This document shows positions 1 through 7,501 of a stretch of 64,000 bases of DNA, in pieces. How positions within the stretch are numbered: position 1 is the stretch's first letter; the number at the start of each line of letters is the position of its first letter. The notes under the pieces were generated by a model. That model was not told where the DNA came from and did not search any database. It worked only from the letters and a program-made list of their open reading frames with translations. The stretch comes from Synechococcus sp. PCC 7336 (GTDB lineage Bacteria > Cyanobacteriota > Cyanobacteriia > Thermostichales > PCC-7336): the NCBI RefSeq assembly GCF_000332275.1, contig NZ_CM001776.1, positions 2,917,737-2,981,736 on the forward strand, in the 5' to 3' direction. Made by a program: the position numbers and the translations under genes.

Positions 1-1
1 G

Positions 2-700
2 CTGCGCTATGTGGTTGGCGATGGCTACTACACCAAGGACAAGTGGGTGGAGGGGGTGGTGCAGTTGAAGCTGCATGCGATTGGCAAACTGCGGCGCTGC
101 GATGCCAACCTCAACTTCCTTTATGACGGGCCTCAGAAGCCACGAGGACGTCACCGCCGCTATGACGGCAAAGTGGATTTGACTAACCCCAGTCGCTTTG
201 AATTCGTTGGGAGTGTAGAGTTTGACGTCAAACTCTACACTGCTGTGGTCTGGTCGGTGTGTCTCAAACGGTCCATCCGCCTGGCTTATTTGCTCAAAGA
301 GCAGGATGGCAAACGCAGCTATGTCGTGCTGTTTTCGACTGACTTGGAGATTGACCCTCTGCTGCTCTATCGCTGCTACAAGGCCCGCTTTCAGATCGAA
401 TTTATTTTCCGCGATGCCCGCCAGTTTACCGGATTGGCCGATTGTCAGGCCCGCTCCCCCGAAGCTTTAGATTCCCATATTAATACCAGTCTCATGGCAC
501 TGAATTTAGCCAAAGCCGCCTTGCAACAACAGCAGCCAACGACTGAACCGCTCAGTTTTTCCATTGCTTCTTACAAACGGCTTGCCCTTAACGAGCATCT
601 GTTGGACTTATTTATTTCCATGTTTGAGTTGGAGCCAAGTTCAATTAAATCCCACCCCAGCTACCAGAACCTGCTTGGCTACGGGGCTATAGCAGCCTAA
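2..700 (+). pseudogene. DDE transposase, IS4-like superfamily, 5' part outside window
   Basis: The frame is open from the left edge (first codons read LRY before VGDGYYTKDKW) and stops at 698-700. The seen part matches the C-terminal half of an IS4-superfamily DDE transposase: an early VGDGYYTKDK block carrying the second acidic residue, then the YKARFQIEFIFRDARQFTGL block that holds the catalytic Glu, then DCQARSPEALDSHINTSL, typical of the group. The N-terminal half and the first catalytic Asp lie left of the window, so I cannot tell whether the gene is intact. A second, unrelated transposase remnant begins within 70 bp downstream, suggesting a nested or decayed insertion hot spot. The exact IS family is uncertain. 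Confidence 0.75.
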
Positions 701-764
701 TTCTGTCCGGAGCATTGTTGGTGAGATTTTATTCCCTCCTTCGCTCGACTTCTGCGGCGCGCTA

Positions 765-1121
765 CTATATAAAGGCGAATGTGTCATTCGAGTGCAGTCC
801 ACCCGCGAAGAACTGTTGCACGATATGAATGTGGTTACCCGCAAAACCCGCTATTACATCTACTCCTTTCCAGAGAGCGCCGAGCAGTTGGCTCAACGGA
901 TTCGCAGCTATTGGGAGGTGGAAAACAAGGTTCATTATGTTCGAGATGTTACTCAAGGAGAGGACAAATCTCGCATTCGCACCACTCCTCTGGTCCAGAT
1001 TTGCGCCTTGGCCCGCAACTTTGCCATCAACCTCTACCGAGAGTTTGGCTTTACCAATATGGCCCAAGCTCAGCGACGATGTGGACAGACTTTCAACACA
1101 CTCAGGGCTATCTTTGAATGA
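765..1121 (+). pseudogene. ISAs1-family transposase, C-terminal remnant
   Basis: About 110 residues correspond to the C-terminal end of ISAs1-family transposases. They include YWEVENKVHYVRDVTQGED (the block with the last catalytic acidic residue) and LARNFAINLYREFGF near the end. The N-terminal two thirds of the usual protein are missing. The frame stays open upstream of the first possible start (GTG at 792), reading LLYKGECVIRVQS. It is therefore a truncated, inactive copy. A second remnant with the same ending lies at about 23760-23870 on the other strand. Confidence 0.8.
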
Positions 1122-1193
1122 AATAACCCTGAAGGGGGCATACTTAGCATTAAGTGAGAAAGAGGCTTCAATCTCAATGTAGAGAAACTGTTC

Positions 1194-1769
1194 ATGAGTC
1201 TCAAGCATATAGGCAATTCTAACAATCGAACAATCTATATCCGCATCATTGTTGACACGGATATGGTCCTTCAGGACTTTCCCGATCTTGGTAGGGACAT
1301 CCGGGAACCCACGACTATTCGCTGGGACCAGGAGTACGCGTTCGTCACTACGACAGCAGGGAGTACGAATCAGGACACTGGGAATGTTGCTTTCGAAGCC
1401 TGCGCAGGTGACATCATCCGCTTCTGCGCCACTTCAGGGTCGAACAACTTCGAGCAGCCTGTTTTGATCCGCGACCTCAATTATGTTCGGGGTGACAAAC
1501 TCCTACAAAGCTTCAAGCTTGTGAGACTGGAACAGAGGGGGATATCTCCCATCGGCGAGAGCGATCCCAATGCCAAGCTCGTCAGGCAGAAGTTCTGGTT
1601 CTACCAGTGCGAGGTTGCTTGCGAAGGTACCGGGATCTACAGCCTGGTGCTAGCACTCCACAGCTATGACGAGGAGGGACAACTTCGCTTAGCTGGTCTC
1701 TACAAATGGAAGCTTCAAATCACTGTACATTTCAGTTCATCATCACCAGAAGAAAAAACACAACAGTAA
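1194..1769 (+). CDS. AidA/PixA family inclusion-body protein, divergent copy
   Basis: A 191-residue protein related to its neighbour at 1782-2303. Both begin with a short beta strand and an I(V)DTD motif, share the ATSGSNNFE block near the middle, and have a QKFWFYQCEV / DYVFWFYEADV strand towards the end. This is the layout of the PixA/AidA family (inclusion-body protein PixA of Xenorhabdus, AidA of Burkholderia). This copy lacks the usual final GYFxWDPTI motif, ending AGLYKWKLQITVHF plus a charged tail, so it is the more diverged of the two. There is no signal peptide. ATG 1194 has only a weak upstream purine run. Its stop overlaps the RBS of the next gene, so the two are probably co-transcribed. 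Function in a cyanobacterium is unknown. Confidence 0.7.
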   Translation: MSLKHIGNSNNRTIYIRIIVDTDMVLQDFPDLGRDIREPTTIRWDQEYAFVTTTAGSTNQDTGNVAFEACAGDIIRFCATSGSNNFEQPVLIRDLNYVRGDKLLQSFKLVRLEQRGISPIGESDPNAKLVRQKFWFYQCEVACEGTGIYSLVLALHSYDEEGQLRLAGLYKWKLQITVHFSSSSPEEKTQQ

Positions 1770-1781
1770 GGAGAAAAAATC

Positions 1782-2303
1782 GTGAGTAAGACCATCAATA
1801 TTCTCATAACAATCGACACAGACGCTGTCAAGAAACACTATCAGAACCCCAGCCAGGACTCGACTGAGCCCACTGGCATCGCCCACAATTACGGTTTCAT
1901 GGTCGCCACGGGGACGGTTATTAACTCTGGACAGGGAACCGGGGACCTCAATATAACAGCCCTCGTCGGCGACAACCTCCGCGCTTTTGCCACATCAGGC
2001 TCCAATAATTTTGAGGACGGTGTCCTGCTCTATGGGATGCCAAAATTCAGTGGCGATCAGGTGTTAAGCGAGTTCCAATACCAGAATTTCACCAAGTCGA
2101 CCGTTATTCCAAACTCTACAACGACCCCGTTGCCGGCTAAGACTGCTGATTACGTCTTCTGGTTCTACGAGGCTGACGTTATCAAAGCTGGACAAGAAGG
2201 CTATAGGGTGCAATTCGGCCTCTACACCCGCAGTCAGACCACCGGGGAGCCCGAGCTCTACGGCTATTTCGAATGGGATCCGACTATCATCGTCGCCGGC
2301 TGA
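1782..2303 (+). CDS. AidA/PixA family inclusion-body protein
   Basis: A 173-residue protein with all the family hallmarks: INILITIDTDAVKKHY at the N-terminus, NPSQDSTEPTGIAHNYGFMV, INSGQGTGDLNITALVGDNL, ATSGSNNFEDGVLLYG in the middle, and YGYFEWDPTIIV at the end. Start is GTG 1782, supported by AAGGAG at 1768-1773, which overlaps the stop codon of the preceding paralogue; translation is probably coupled. Known relatives form crystalline cytoplasmic inclusions or are quorum-controlled (established for Xenorhabdus and Burkholderia, not shown here). Transposase remnants lie upstream and HIP1 sites are lacking, which suggests horizontal acquisition (inference). Confidence 0.85.
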   Translation: MSKTINILITIDTDAVKKHYQNPSQDSTEPTGIAHNYGFMVATGTVINSGQGTGDLNITALVGDNLRAFATSGSNNFEDGVLLYGMPKFSGDQVLSEFQYQNFTKSTVIPNSTTTPLPAKTADYVFWFYEADVIKAGQEGYRVQFGLYTRSQTTGEPELYGYFEWDPTIIVAG

Positions 2304-2539
2304 TTATCTCAGTGATGGAGTGCAAAAGGTTAAGGGAGAATAACTGGATGCGGATTTTGCCCCTTGGGTGAATTTGTCTGGAAGCTCTTTGACAAATGGA
2401 ACAACTCTATTGACCATCAAACTCTTACGTGACTAAAATAGTCTGTAAAGCTTACAGGCTGTGAATTACAGCTTGTGAATAGCGGAAAAGAGTGTTGAAA
2501 AAAAAGGTCTTTTATTCCAGACGTATGCATCTAGCCGAT

Positions 2540-2578
2540 TGGCAATAATTTGGACGCATAGCGTCCAAATTATTGCCA
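2540..2578. repeat. perfect 18-bp inverted repeat with 3-nt loop
   Basis: Arms 2540-2557 and 2561-2578 are exactly complementary around the loop ATA (arm TGGCAATAATTTGGACGC). No T-tract follows on either strand, so it is not a standard intrinsic terminator. It lies 240 bp after the PixA pair and upstream of the convergent toxin gene, and may act as a two-way transcription barrier or be the end of a small mobile element. The rest of 2304-2667 holds no gene I can support. Confidence 0.8.
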
Positions 2579-2667
2579 GAAACAGTTTAGTCCAAGCGAC
2601 TCAATTCACCTGCTATACCCTTTGATATCCCCAAAAATCTTCAATTATATTGACTATCTGCTAGAGG

Positions 2668-3016
2668 CTAAAACAAAGTCAGAAGTCCGGTATTGGGATT
2701 ATTATACAGTTCTTCAATATCTTCCTGGTGGCTTCGTAGGATTGTCTCGATATCGGATGTTTTGCAATTGCCTCGCCGAATCCAAACAATCTTTGGTGGG
2801 AATCCTCGAAGTAAGCAAATATCGCTGAAGTCACTATCTGCTGAAGTCACTATCTTTAGTAACTATCGTAAAACCCCCTTTCTTGGCGTAGTCCCAAACT
2901 TCATCATCTGGTTTTCGATCTAGACCAAGCTTAAAAACATGGTTGGAGTTGGGATAGAGATCTTGCAAGCGACTGACGAGAGTAGGAGAGAGATTGTGAT
3001 CGAACAGTAATTTCAC
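2668..3016 (-). pseudogene. DUF5615 PIN-like toxin, frameshifted by a 16-bp tandem duplication
   Basis: Reading leftwards, GTG 3016 starts MKLLFDHNLSPTLVSRL, the N-terminus of DUF5615 (PIN-like, acidic D6, DHNLS motif), and runs to KDSDFSR then a stop at 2834. The rest of the domain, DSDFSDICLLRGFPPKIVW to ELYNNPNTGLLTLF, continues in another frame from 2850 to 2668. The join falls on an exact tandem duplication (2824-2839 and 2840-2855, GCTGAAGTCACTATCT on the + strand). Removing one copy restores a single frame of about 111 residues, reading KDSDFSDICLLRG. The toxin is therefore inactive as read. GTG 3016 overlaps the antitoxin stop. Confidence 0.88.
2824..2855. repeat. two exact tandem copies of a 16-bp unit inside the toxin gene
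   Basis: Copies are 2824-2839 and 2840-2855, identical at all 16 positions. Sixteen is not a multiple of three, so the duplication shifts the frame of the DUF5615 gene after its DSDFS motif. Replication slippage is the likely origin, and the reverse slip would repair the gene. Confidence 0.95.
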
Positions 3017-3237
3017 GCTTTGACAACCAGCAGAGCCTTTTCACGATCGGCAGCGTAGCTCAAGCAAGCGCGAATATCTTCTTCGGTTAAATAGGGAAAA
3101 TCATCAAGGATCTCTTGATGGGTCATACCTGAAGCTAGATAGTCTAGAACGTCATAAACCGCGATCCGCATCCCTCGAATGCAAGGCTTACCGCTGCGCT
3201 TGCCGGGTTCGATGGTGATGATGCCTGAGTAACTCAT
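3013..3237 (-). CDS. DUF433 family antitoxin
   Basis: A 74-residue DUF433 protein: ITIEPGKRSGKPCIRGMRI, VYDVLDYLASGMTHQEIL, and DFPYLTEEDIRACLSYAADRE are the family's conserved blocks, forming a winged-helix-like DNA-binding fold. DUF433 genes usually sit directly upstream of a DUF5615 PIN-like toxin, as here, with the stop TGA overlapping the GTG start of the partner. It should neutralise the toxin and repress the operon (family knowledge). The partner is broken, so this antitoxin may now be an orphan or protect against related toxins elsewhere. Confidence 0.9.
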   Translation of the reverse strand: MSYSGIITIEPGKRSGKPCIRGMRIAVYDVLDYLASGMTHQEILDDFPYLTEEDIRACLSYAADREKALLVVKA

Positions 3238-3581
3238 GGCCAGCCTTCACGACGAGTTTTGCAACAATCTTAGCCGACGCTCAAAATCAGCTGCCTGAGT
3301 CTTATCCACTAAATTAACTTGAGTCATTCTCTGATATTTGAGGTTATTCTCAATTATCTGGACTTTTCCTGCGGCGCTCTCCAGCCGGAGGGGATGGTGG
3401 GATCGGATTTTGGGGGGGGTGAGGGGGTGTATGCGCAGGCGATCGCCCCTTCAGTGATAAGTACGGCTAATAATTCGGAGAGGTTTTCACTAGGGAGTAG
3501 CGGGGGGTGAAGTTGGGGGGCTTGTATACCAGTTGGTGAGATTAGCTGTAAGCTATTTGGACTCTGGAGTGCAAGTGCGCT
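3238..3581. other. gene-free stretch with one inverted copy of the 25-30 kb motif
   Basis: No gene is supportable in these 344 bp. At 3352-3364 the sequence AATTATCTGGACT is the reverse complement of the core of the motif found repeatedly at 25.1-30.1 kb. The first HIP1 octamer of the window follows near 3438, and then a G-rich run. Confidence 0.5.
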
Positions 3582-4259
3582 GTGAAGACAGATTCGCCCC
3601 TCTACAACCTCTTTTCCATTTATCCGTCAAGCTTCTTTCAGCTTGCTGGTTTGCCCGATAGTGCTGTGGACAGGTACAAGTTTGACTCCATTGAGGTAAG
3701 TGAACCGGCTTTTCGGATCGATGGTGTGTTTGTGCCGAAGGGGGAAGCGGCAGGGGAGCCAATCAGGTTTTGCGAATATCAGTTTCAACTAAGCGACGGT
3801 ATTTACCGTCGCCTGTTCGGGGAAATCTTCCTGTATCTCAGACATGCCCCTGACGATCCTGACTGGCATGCAACGGTCATTTTCCCGCACCGCCACCTTC
3901 AGACAACTGACACTGATGCTTATCAAATGCTTCTGATGAGCAATCAAGTTAGGCGGATTTATCTGGATGAGCTCGACCCCGATCGGCTGCGGTTGGGGGC
4001 GGCGATCGTTCAGTTGACTGTCGAGCCAGAACGTAGTGCCCCCGAACGATTTCAGAAGGTGATGGCCCAGGCTGAGCAAGAGATCGCGGATATCAGTTTG
4101 CGACAGGACATAATGAAGGTGCTCGAAAAGCTGGCCATCTATAAATTCCCACAGCTAAGTAGCAAGGAGCTGGAGCAGATGCTGGGTTTAGGAGACATCA
4201 AACAAACCTGCGTCTATCAGGAAGCTCAGGAGGAGTGGACGCGGGCAATCGCGACTTGA
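3582..4259 (+). CDS. DUF2887 / Rpn-like putative nuclease
   Basis: A 225-residue protein of the cyanobacterial DUF2887 family, related to Rpn recombination-promoting nucleases of the PD-(D/E)XK fold. Visible blocks: FFQLAGLP at the start, FRIDGVFVP (first acidic residue), FCEYQFQLSDGIYRRLFGEIFLYLR (E-x-Q catalytic motif), then YQMLLMSNQVRRIYLDEL and a helical C-terminus with SSKELEQMLGLGDIKQTCVYQEAQEE. The family often continues with a longer charged tail, so the C-terminus (EEWTRAIAT) may be slightly shortened. GTG 3582 is the only upstream start in frame that keeps the conserved N-terminus. These genes are typically multicopy in cyanobacteria. Confidence 0.8.
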   Translation: MKTDSPLYNLFSIYPSSFFQLAGLPDSAVDRYKFDSIEVSEPAFRIDGVFVPKGEAAGEPIRFCEYQFQLSDGIYRRLFGEIFLYLRHAPDDPDWHATVIFPHRHLQTTDTDAYQMLLMSNQVRRIYLDELDPDRLRLGAAIVQLTVEPERSAPERFQKVMAQAEQEIADISLRQDIMKVLEKLAIYKFPQLSSKELEQMLGLGDIKQTCVYQEAQEEWTRAIAT

Positions 4260-4418
4260 GCTTAGGTGCGAGCTCTATGCAGCAGCACCCAAATGATATA
4301 AAATATTACCTAGTAATACTAGAGCATATTTTCTGTGTTTTAAGTGTGTTCTAAATAGTATTTAGTGGCTCTGGTTGCGTCAGGCCGCCATCATGGGTAT
4401 GCGTATCAGTGTTGACGT

Positions 4419-4583
4419 ATGACCCAAGAGAAGATGGCGCGTACCTCGGTCACCATTCCCGAGTCGGTTTTAGAGGCATTCAAAGAGTATTGCGTTCGCC
4501 AGCGACGCTCAGTCTCGGCGCAAATTACTATCCTGATCGAGCAGACTCTAAAGGCCGAAGCCGAAGAACGGTCAAATGGTTAG
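4419..4583 (+). CDS. small ribbon-helix-helix protein (54 aa)
   Basis: A short frame starting at ATG 4419 encodes 54 residues: MTQEKMARTSVTIPESVLEA, then a helix FKEYCVRQRRSVSAQITILI, then EQTLKAEAEERSNG. The pattern of a beta strand TSVTIPE, a helix, the turn RRSVSAQ, and a second amphipathic helix is the CopG/Arc ribbon-helix-helix fold. Such proteins act as copy-control repressors or antitoxins. A 9-codon frame starting at ATG 4393 ends in a TGA that overlaps this ATG, so translation could be coupled. It lies upstream of a truncated primase-polymerase gene, which suits a plasmid or integrative-element replication module (inference). Confidence 0.7.
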   Translation: MTQEKMARTSVTIPESVLEAFKEYCVRQRRSVSAQITILIEQTLKAEAEERSNG

Positions 4584-5152
4584 CTTGTGGCAACGGAATG
4601 GATGCCCCTCACGAGCGCTCTGGCGAGGGCTCAGATGGTTTCTATCTCTAGGGTTTTGTAAAGAATCGCGATCGACTGCAAGGAAGAGGGCGGGGATCGC
4701 TGCGAGTAATGTTATGGAATGCAAACCTTGCGAGCTAAATCCTAGTTCTGTCTGCTCGGGCTCGATAAGTGGGGATATATTTGGAGCTGTAGAAATATAT
4801 CCAGATATAGCGTCTGAGGAGAGCGGAAATGACCTAGAAAAATCTCCCTACACGACCAAACCCCTCCTGGGGAACAGAAGGGGCGACGTCGGATAGGAGC
4901 CTATCAATTTATCTGGTGGCGGAACCTAACTGATGCTTTGGCGGGCTGATTGTTAGGACTCCACAGGTGGATATTGCCATTTTAGATGTCACTTTCGACT
5001 GTTGCAACATCCCCTGTAAGAAATTTTCTGCACCGCTACACCAACAGCGCTCTATCCGACTCGCCCTTATGAGCTAGAGAGCGGTTCGCTCCGAGCATCG
5101 ATCTAACCAGCCAGCCGCTTCTCTATCCCTGAACTAACAAGGGATCGAGACA
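4584..5152. other. 569-bp non-coding stretch before the PrimPol remnant
   Basis: I find no convincing gene here. A frame starting at 4576 overlaps the RHH stop but shows no family motif. The stretch contains a 10-bp inverted repeat (4773-4802) and two near-AT boxes, and ends with the leader of the gene at 5153. It could hold the control region or origin of a former replicon. Confidence 0.4.
4773..4802. repeat. 10-bp inverted repeat, AT-rich hairpin
   Basis: GGATATATTT (4773-4782) and AAATATATCC (4793-4802) are exact complements around a 10-nt loop. Its position between a CopG-like gene and a PrimPol-like gene is the kind of place where plasmid origins or antisense control hairpins occur. No flanking iterons are evident. 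Confidence 0.55.
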
Positions 5153-5668
5153 ATGACGATAGGAATCAATCAACAGACAGGCGAGCGCCCTGTCTTCACC
5201 AGCCCATTACCCTCGAACGAATTCTCCAGCCTGTGGTATCGATGGGACTTCATCGAAGCCCCACTCCCCACCATTGGCGATCGCCCCCAGTGGAAGCGAA
5301 TCAAAAATTTCCCCCTAGATCCGCGCCCCTTAATTCGCCGTTGGAGCGACCCCAAACGCCTAATCGGCGTCAGCTTCGGCAGCGAAACTCAATACTGCAT
5401 GGTGGACATCGACCGCCACAGCCAATACCACCCCGACCTGCAACCATCCGGCTACCAAAAGGTCCTAGGCCGACTAGAAGAGATCGGCCTAATCGAGCCA
5501 GTCGTCCTCACCTCCAGTGACTCCGGCGGCCTCCACCTGTACTACCCCCTCCCCTCCCCCGTCTCCAGCTACAAACTAGGCCACCTACTCAAACACACCT
5601 TCGAGAAAGGTGGCCTAACTGTCAAGGGATCTGGCAACGATTCTGGTGTTAGCTGCCATATCTCTTGA
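5153..5668 (+). pseudogene. primase-polymerase (AEP/Prim-Pol-like) protein, 3' truncated
   Basis: 171 residues resembling the N-terminal part of a cyanobacterial replication protein with an archaeo-eukaryotic-primase-type fold. YCMVDIDRH (D85, D87) fits the metal-binding DxD motif, and SDSGGLHLYYPLP (H128) fits the sxH nucleotide-binding motif; PKRLIGVSFGS precedes them. After LLKHTFEKGGLTVKG the conserved sequence ends abruptly with 14 unrelated residues (GSGNDSGVSCHIS) and a stop. The usual proteins of this type are much longer and carry a helicase or further domains. The break at about 5630 coincides with the end of an open frame on the other strand (5649-5864), suggesting insertion or deletion. 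ATG 5153 follows AAGGGATCGAGACA. Confidence 0.65.
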
Positions 5669-5864
5669 AATCCTTTCCTAGCATGGATTTCAGACTACGA
5701 TAATCTTGAATTTCTACCAGATAGTAGACAAATCTGGCTTTCAAGGCCCATAATCGCAAGCTTTCTACTGGCAATCGAAGATAATCTTTCACCTTTGGCG
5801 GCTGCCAATCGCCACATAGCGGATCGCGGCTTCGCGAATACCTGCGAGTGTCCGAAGCATTCAC
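5649..5864 (-). other. unrecognised open frame abutting the PrimPol break
   Basis: This frame reads DWQPPKVKDYLRLPVESLRLW, then ALKARFVYYLVEIQDYRSL and KSMLGKDFKRYGS before its stop. The composition looks protein-like and it ends exactly where the PrimPol homology stops, so it may be the 3' end of an inserted and decayed element. I do not recognise the family. The first 20 residues look less credible. The rest of 5865-6150 shows nothing I can name. Confidence 0.25.
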
Positions 5865-6150
5865 TCACCTCCTCGCTCTCCCCAAAGATTGTTCGAACAG
5901 TTCATCGTCTAATCTTCAAGGAGAGCAAAATCACTAAAGCAAATGCCTATCCCGACGCGATCGGGAAGGCTCATGACATTATTCTCATTGCAATTCTTGA
6001 AAACAAATCTAAAGTAAAACTGTACGCTTAATATTCAGTTAATCTCCCATTGTTATGGGATATACCAAATCACTCTTGTATTCGGCGATCGCTACTGATA
6101 TAACTCAGGCAAACACAATTTAACTTCTAAACTCGCAAGAGGATTTAGCC

Positions 6151-6675
6151 ATGAAGAATCGCTCTCGGCTGGCAGTTGCCAGCAGGAATTCCAGTGCTCG
6201 AATCTCGCAGGAAAAGCTGGTTGTTCCGCTGGCTTTCTGGTTGTTAGGAGAAATCAAATCGGTCGGTCGTGCCTATCAAAGCGGTCTCGGGAAACACCTC
6301 AATCCTTTGATAGAGCGCTGGTTTCCAAAACCGTCCCAAATGTTTGGCGGTCCCGGTCGATTTGGCGGATGGTTCCTCATCACCATTGCCCTTTACTGGG
6401 GTCTACACCTAGGCGAACCTGCCTTTGCCCTATTCCTCTCTAGCACTCAAGACTACGTGAATGGCCTAGAGTTTTTCGATGGCTCCGAGCCATTAGTGAA
6501 TATTTTCTTCGGCATATTACGGGCCATTATCGTCATTGTTCTGGGATACTTTGTTGTCCGAATCGGTCTAGCGGTCAATCGCGATGAAGATTGGCAGATG
6601 TTTGTCAGATATTCAGTCTTTATTATGGGGGCGATCGCAATTGCCGACTTTCTGGCAGAGTTTATCGTCGTTTAA
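6151..6675 (+). CDS. hypothetical membrane protein with three TM segments
   Basis: 174 residues with a basic N-terminal 70 residues and three hydrophobic stretches: GGWFLITIALYWGLHL (about 91-107), VNIFFGILRAIIVIVLGYFV (about 125-145) and YSVFIMGAIAIADFLAEFIV (about 153-173). The start ATG 6151 has AGAGGA eight bases upstream. No family recognised. It stands alone on the + strand, between the accessory zone and the converging def cluster. The protein ends in the last membrane segment, so the C-terminus is in or at the membrane. Role unknown. Confidence 0.6.
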   Translation: MKNRSRLAVASRNSSARISQEKLVVPLAFWLLGEIKSVGRAYQSGLGKHLNPLIERWFPKPSQMFGGPGRFGGWFLITIALYWGLHLGEPAFALFLSSTQDYVNGLEFFDGSEPLVNIFFGILRAIIVIVLGYFVVRIGLAVNRDEDWQMFVRYSVFIMGAIAIADFLAEFIVV

Positions 6676-6834
6676 ATCCGATGGTTTTGGAGCACCCCGT
6701 TTGAGTTTTCTGCGGGTTATCTAGCGATTCATTGCGAGAGAAACATAATGTGGCTGAGTTCCTGGGAACTTTGCGTTTTCTTTTCGCTAGCTGGAGCCCT
6801 CTGGCATGAGAGCGATCGCTCTCTCAACTATCCC

Positions 6835-7281
6835 TCACACCCTCTCCAACTCCGCCTCTAACCCACTCACCAACCGCAACCCCATCATCACCCCACTGGA
6901 ATAACAATAGCGATCGCCATCTACCTGGAAAAAACTCTCGTATCCCACTCGCTTCTGGTCATCCCCCAAGACCCAATAGCGATGCATCAACGTCGCAGGT
7001 GCAATCCAGCCCTCCCCCTCGACGCGACCCAAATCGCCATGCTGCAACACAAACGTATACTGCGGCGCATTCTGCGCCAACCGCCCCCGATACTCCAACA
7101 ACAACGGAGCGCGATCGCCCCCCTCCCCCTCAAACACCAGCTTCATCACCGCCTGAAACCAATCGTCAGCTCCACGCTTCACCAACGCCTGCCCCTTAAA
7201 CGGCATTGGCTCCACATTCTTCGCCAACCGATGACCTCGCAACATCCACCTGCCGGGTTCGAGCAAAAACGTATGCTTCAA
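6835..7281 (-). CDS. conserved cyanobacterial protein of unknown function
   Basis: 148 residues, soluble, with a beta-rich pattern: MKHTFLLEPGRWMLRGHRL at the start, LVKRGADDWFQAVMKLVFEG, then YTFVLQHGDLGRVEGEGWI, HRYWVLGDDQKRVGYESFF and YCYSSGVMMGLRLVSGLEAE. The N-terminal FLLEPGRW motif resembles a small cyanobacterial family whose members look like lipocalin-type sheets, but I cannot assign a function. It is last in the leftward cluster that includes def, separated from it by 220 bp with no gene evident. Confidence 0.65.
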   Translation of the reverse strand: MKHTFLLEPGRWMLRGHRLAKNVEPMPFKGQALVKRGADDWFQAVMKLVFEGEGGDRAPLLLEYRGRLAQNAPQYTFVLQHGDLGRVEGEGWIAPATLMHRYWVLGDDQKRVGYESFFQVDGDRYCYSSGVMMGLRLVSGLEAELERV

Positions 7282-7501
7282 AACTCAAATCTCCTCACCA
7301 TTGCTGGGTTTAGCGGGCGTCGTCCTTTGTCAGTCTTCCTCTTCCATCACTCGGGTCGCACCCAACATCGGCAACCCGCGACCTCCAGAAGAACCGCAAA
7401 GCAACACTAATATCAATCTGGTCGAAACCTCAGCTTTTCACAACCTGAATATTTCGGAACTTTCCCCGAGCCGCCCAACCTCTCTCCAACAGCCCTCGCC
7501 A

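Noticed and set aside
2622-2828. Plus-strand frame of 68 residues
   Set aside because: It lies antisense to the DUF5615 toxin remnant, which is clearly the real coding strand by motif content.
4576-4896. 106-residue frame following the RHH gene
   Set aside because: No family motif, odd composition, no RBS beyond the overlap with the RHH stop. Left as non-coding with a hairpin.
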